Origin: a virus
Direction: 5' to 3' (one strand)
IMG/VR virus record: IMGVR_UViG_3300026488_000054
Coordinates: 1-21,825 of that record
DNA: 21,825 bases
A model generated the notes under the pieces. The model ran no database searches. It was not told where the DNA came from and was given only the letters and a program-made list of their open reading frames with translations. The stretch's first letter is position 1. Each line of letters starts with the position of its first letter. A program made the translations under genes and the position numbers. Below, one piece after another: positions 20,743 through 21,825 of the stretch.

Positions 20743-21692
20743 TACCAACCTCCCTTCACAGAGAAGTAGACGCCTTCTGTGTTAGTGGCCTGAAGCGACA
20801 CGGGCTTGTTTAAGAGGTCTGGAGCTCTAAAGCTAAAGGCAAAGAAGGAGTAGCCTTTATCCATTACCCACTTATCCCGCAAGCTAAAGAACTCAGGAAT
20901 TCGCTCCAGCAGACGCTTAACAATGTCTTGGAGCTCCTCTTTTGTTGACGCTGAAGTTTTTAGATGCTCGGTAAGCCTTTTTACCGACCTGGTGTCTATA
21001 AGCGGGTAGCGACCGAATTTGCGCTTGTAGTTGAGCTTGAACTCGTTAACGATGATGTTTTGAACCAGGTTCTCTGCTAAAGTAGCTATTTCCCTATTAA
21101 TTTCTTTTTTAGAATTATCTAAAACATTATTGCCTTCTTCAGGCGGCTTATCATCTCCCTCTAAAACTTTTATCTGGGAATTTTTATCTAAAACTCTTTC
21201 TCTAATAATATTATTTACGGGTGGCTCTGGGCTTTGTGGCTCTTGGGCTACAGAAGATTTTTTAGACCCATTTTGGGTCTTAGTTAGACCTATATTAGGT
21301 CTTTCTAAAACCTGTTTTGGGTCTTTTTTAGACCCATTTTGGGTCTCATTAAGACCTATTTCAGGTCTATTTGAAGAACCTAATTTAGATGTTATAAATT
21401 CTCTTAATCTCTCAATATCTAATGAGATTTTCTTACCTTCTCGTTTAATGATAGAAAATTCTTTTGTTACTCCATCTACCTTTTTGGTATAGGTCAGTCG
21501 CTTTAATTCAGTATAAATGTGGTCTTTTCTTATTCCGGTTTTCTCCGCCAAAATATCAATTGTGAATGCACCACCGCCCCTGAGGTTAAGGAAGGAAAAC
21601 AGACAAAGAACGATACATCTCTGCCTATTTGTAAGAATTTTTGAGTTGTATAAAAGTTCTGGAAAGTCATAGATAGAATATTTCTGCTCCAT
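20742..21692 (-). CDS. O-like replication initiator containing the phage origin
   Basis: The 316-residue protein has an N-terminal winged helix (about 15-100: SKILTNRQRCIVLCLFSFLNLRG, FTIDILAEKTGIRKDHIYTELKRL, then a wing with EFSIIKREGKKISLDI). A low-complexity linker follows (about 105-205), with TQNGSKK twice. The C-terminal helical domain (about 210-316) has QNIIVNEFKLNYKRKFGRYPLIDTRSVKRL, similar to C-terminal parts of phage replication proteins that contact the helicase or its loader. The linker is encoded by five iterons. The order initiator-loader-helicase supports the role. ATG 21692 has GGGAGGTG upstream. By analogy with lambda O, the winged helix would bind the iterons. Confidence 0.85.
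   Translation of the reverse strand: MEQKYSIYDFPELLYNSKILTNRQRCIVLCLFSFLNLRGGGAFTIDILAEKTGIRKDHIYTELKRLTYTKKVDGVTKEFSIIKREGKKISLDIERLREFITSKLGSSNRPEIGLNETQNGSKKDPKQVLERPNIGLTKTQNGSKKSSVAQEPQSPEPPVNNIIRERVLDKNSQIKVLEGDDKPPEEGNNVLDNSKKEINREIATLAENLVQNIIVNEFKLNYKRKFGRYPLIDTRSVKRLTEHLKTSASTKEELQDIVKRLLERIPEFFSLRDKWVMDKGYSFFAFSFRAPDLLNKPVSLQATNTEGVYFSVKGGW
21096..21217. other. AT-rich flank of the iterons, probable DNA unwinding region
   Basis: Two very AT-rich blocks (21096-21130 and 21178-21217) lie on the helicase-gene side of the iterons, as the AT-rich strip does in lambda. The octamer GTTTTAGA (minus strand) occurs at 21118-21125, 21160-21167 and 21187-21194, with a fourth copy within the iteron array at 21304-21311. 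Confidence 0.6.
21264..21368. repeat. Five 17-bp palindromic iterons, 22-bp period: predicted origin of replication
   Basis: Units start at 21264, 21286, 21308, 21330 and 21352, each exactly 22 bp from the next. Units 1 and 4 are AGACCCATTTTGGGTCT, unit 2 is AGACCTATATTAGGTCT, unit 3 is AAACCTGTTTTGGGTCT and unit 5 is AGACCTATTTCAGGTCT. Each is an inverted repeat of 7-base arms around three AT bases (units 3 and 5 are imperfect), with 5-bp spacers that differ. A degenerate sixth unit may sit at about 21376-21392. All lie within codons of the initiator gene, as in lambda. Confidence 0.9.
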
Positions 21693-21703
21693 TATTCACC
21701 TCC

Positions 21704-21825
21704 CTAAACTCTTTCAATTGCTTTAAGCATTCTCAAAACGGCTCTGACGGCCTCCCACCCTTCCTTACTAAGTCTTTCTTTCTCTCTTGGGCTTATCTCG
21801 TCGTCGTCAATCGCTTCAGCGTGGG
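21704..21825 (-). CDS. C-terminal end of an unrecognised gene (partial)
   Basis: An open frame enters from the right edge and ends with TAG at 21704-21706. The visible 39 residues are helical and charged: HAEAIDDDEISPREKERLSK, then EGWEAVRAVLRML and KAIERV. It ends eleven bases before the initiator's ATG, close to that gene's ribosome site, so it belongs to the same transcript. The rest lies outside the window, and no family can be named. Confidence 0.65.
   Translation of the reverse strand, partial: HAEAIDDDEISPREKERLSKEGWEAVRAVLRMLKAIERV

Noticed and set aside
21264-21368. CRISPR-like array in the initiator gene
   Set aside because: Repeats are palindromic with 5-bp spacers and a 22-bp period inside a coding frame; this is an iteron array, not a CRISPR.

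Overview
The window reads as one long stretch of a tailed, siphovirus-type phage genome, most likely a prophage or an integrated relic of one. Almost every gene lies on the minus strand, so the phage reads from right to left. The layout is classical: replication genes at the right end, then packaging, head, tail and lysis genes, ending beside a tRNA-Gly(TCC) at the far left. Base composition is moderate, proteins are rich in Lys and Glu, Arg is often AGA/AGG, and starts are preceded by strong GGAGG-type sites. That suits a thermophilic bacterium (an Aquificota-like host would fit), but the host assignment is an inference of low confidence.

Replication region (18,160-21,825): the C-terminal end of an unrecognised gene, an O-like winged-helix initiator, a DnaC/IstB-like helicase loader, a DnaB-family helicase, a RusA Holliday-junction resolvase and a small excisionase/MerR-like HTH protein. 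Inside the initiator gene are five 17-bp inverted repeats at an exact 22-bp period, next to AT-rich DNA. This is a lambda-like origin arrangement, in which the initiator's disordered linker is encoded by its own binding sites.

Packaging and head region (11,700-18,130): small and large terminase, SPP1 gp6-type portal, gp7/MuF-type minor head protein, a DUF6582-like basic protein, scaffold, HK97-fold major capsid protein, a tiny Lys-rich protein and a head-tail connector. One gene breaks the strand rule: a two-helix membrane protein on the plus strand at 14,091-14,303, which looks like an accessory (moron) gene.

Tail region (1,980-11,700): tail completion protein, tail terminator, tail tube, a G/GT chaperone pair joined by a canonical -1 frameshift signal, tape measure, distal tail protein, a 1,107-residue tail hub, a fibre with a beta-helix domain and an unknown downstream protein. 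Lysis region (216-1,990): a permuted papain-like amidase/peptidase, a GH108-type muramidase, a 3-TM-family holin and a small coiled-coil membrane protein. Most genes overlap by 1-14 bases, or by up to 53 bases (TAATG, ATGA and GTGA junctions), which points to translational coupling in one or a few long transcripts. No integrase, CI-like repressor or attachment site is visible, so the lysogeny module, if present, lies outside the window.

Four signals go beyond ordinary annotation: the in-gene iteron origin; a dispersed 31-bp element present three times and built of two tandem 10-bp units; a large excess of the palindrome GGAGCTCC (12 exact copies, 30 of its GAGCTC core, in all reading frames); and the complete frameshift signal in the tail chaperone.
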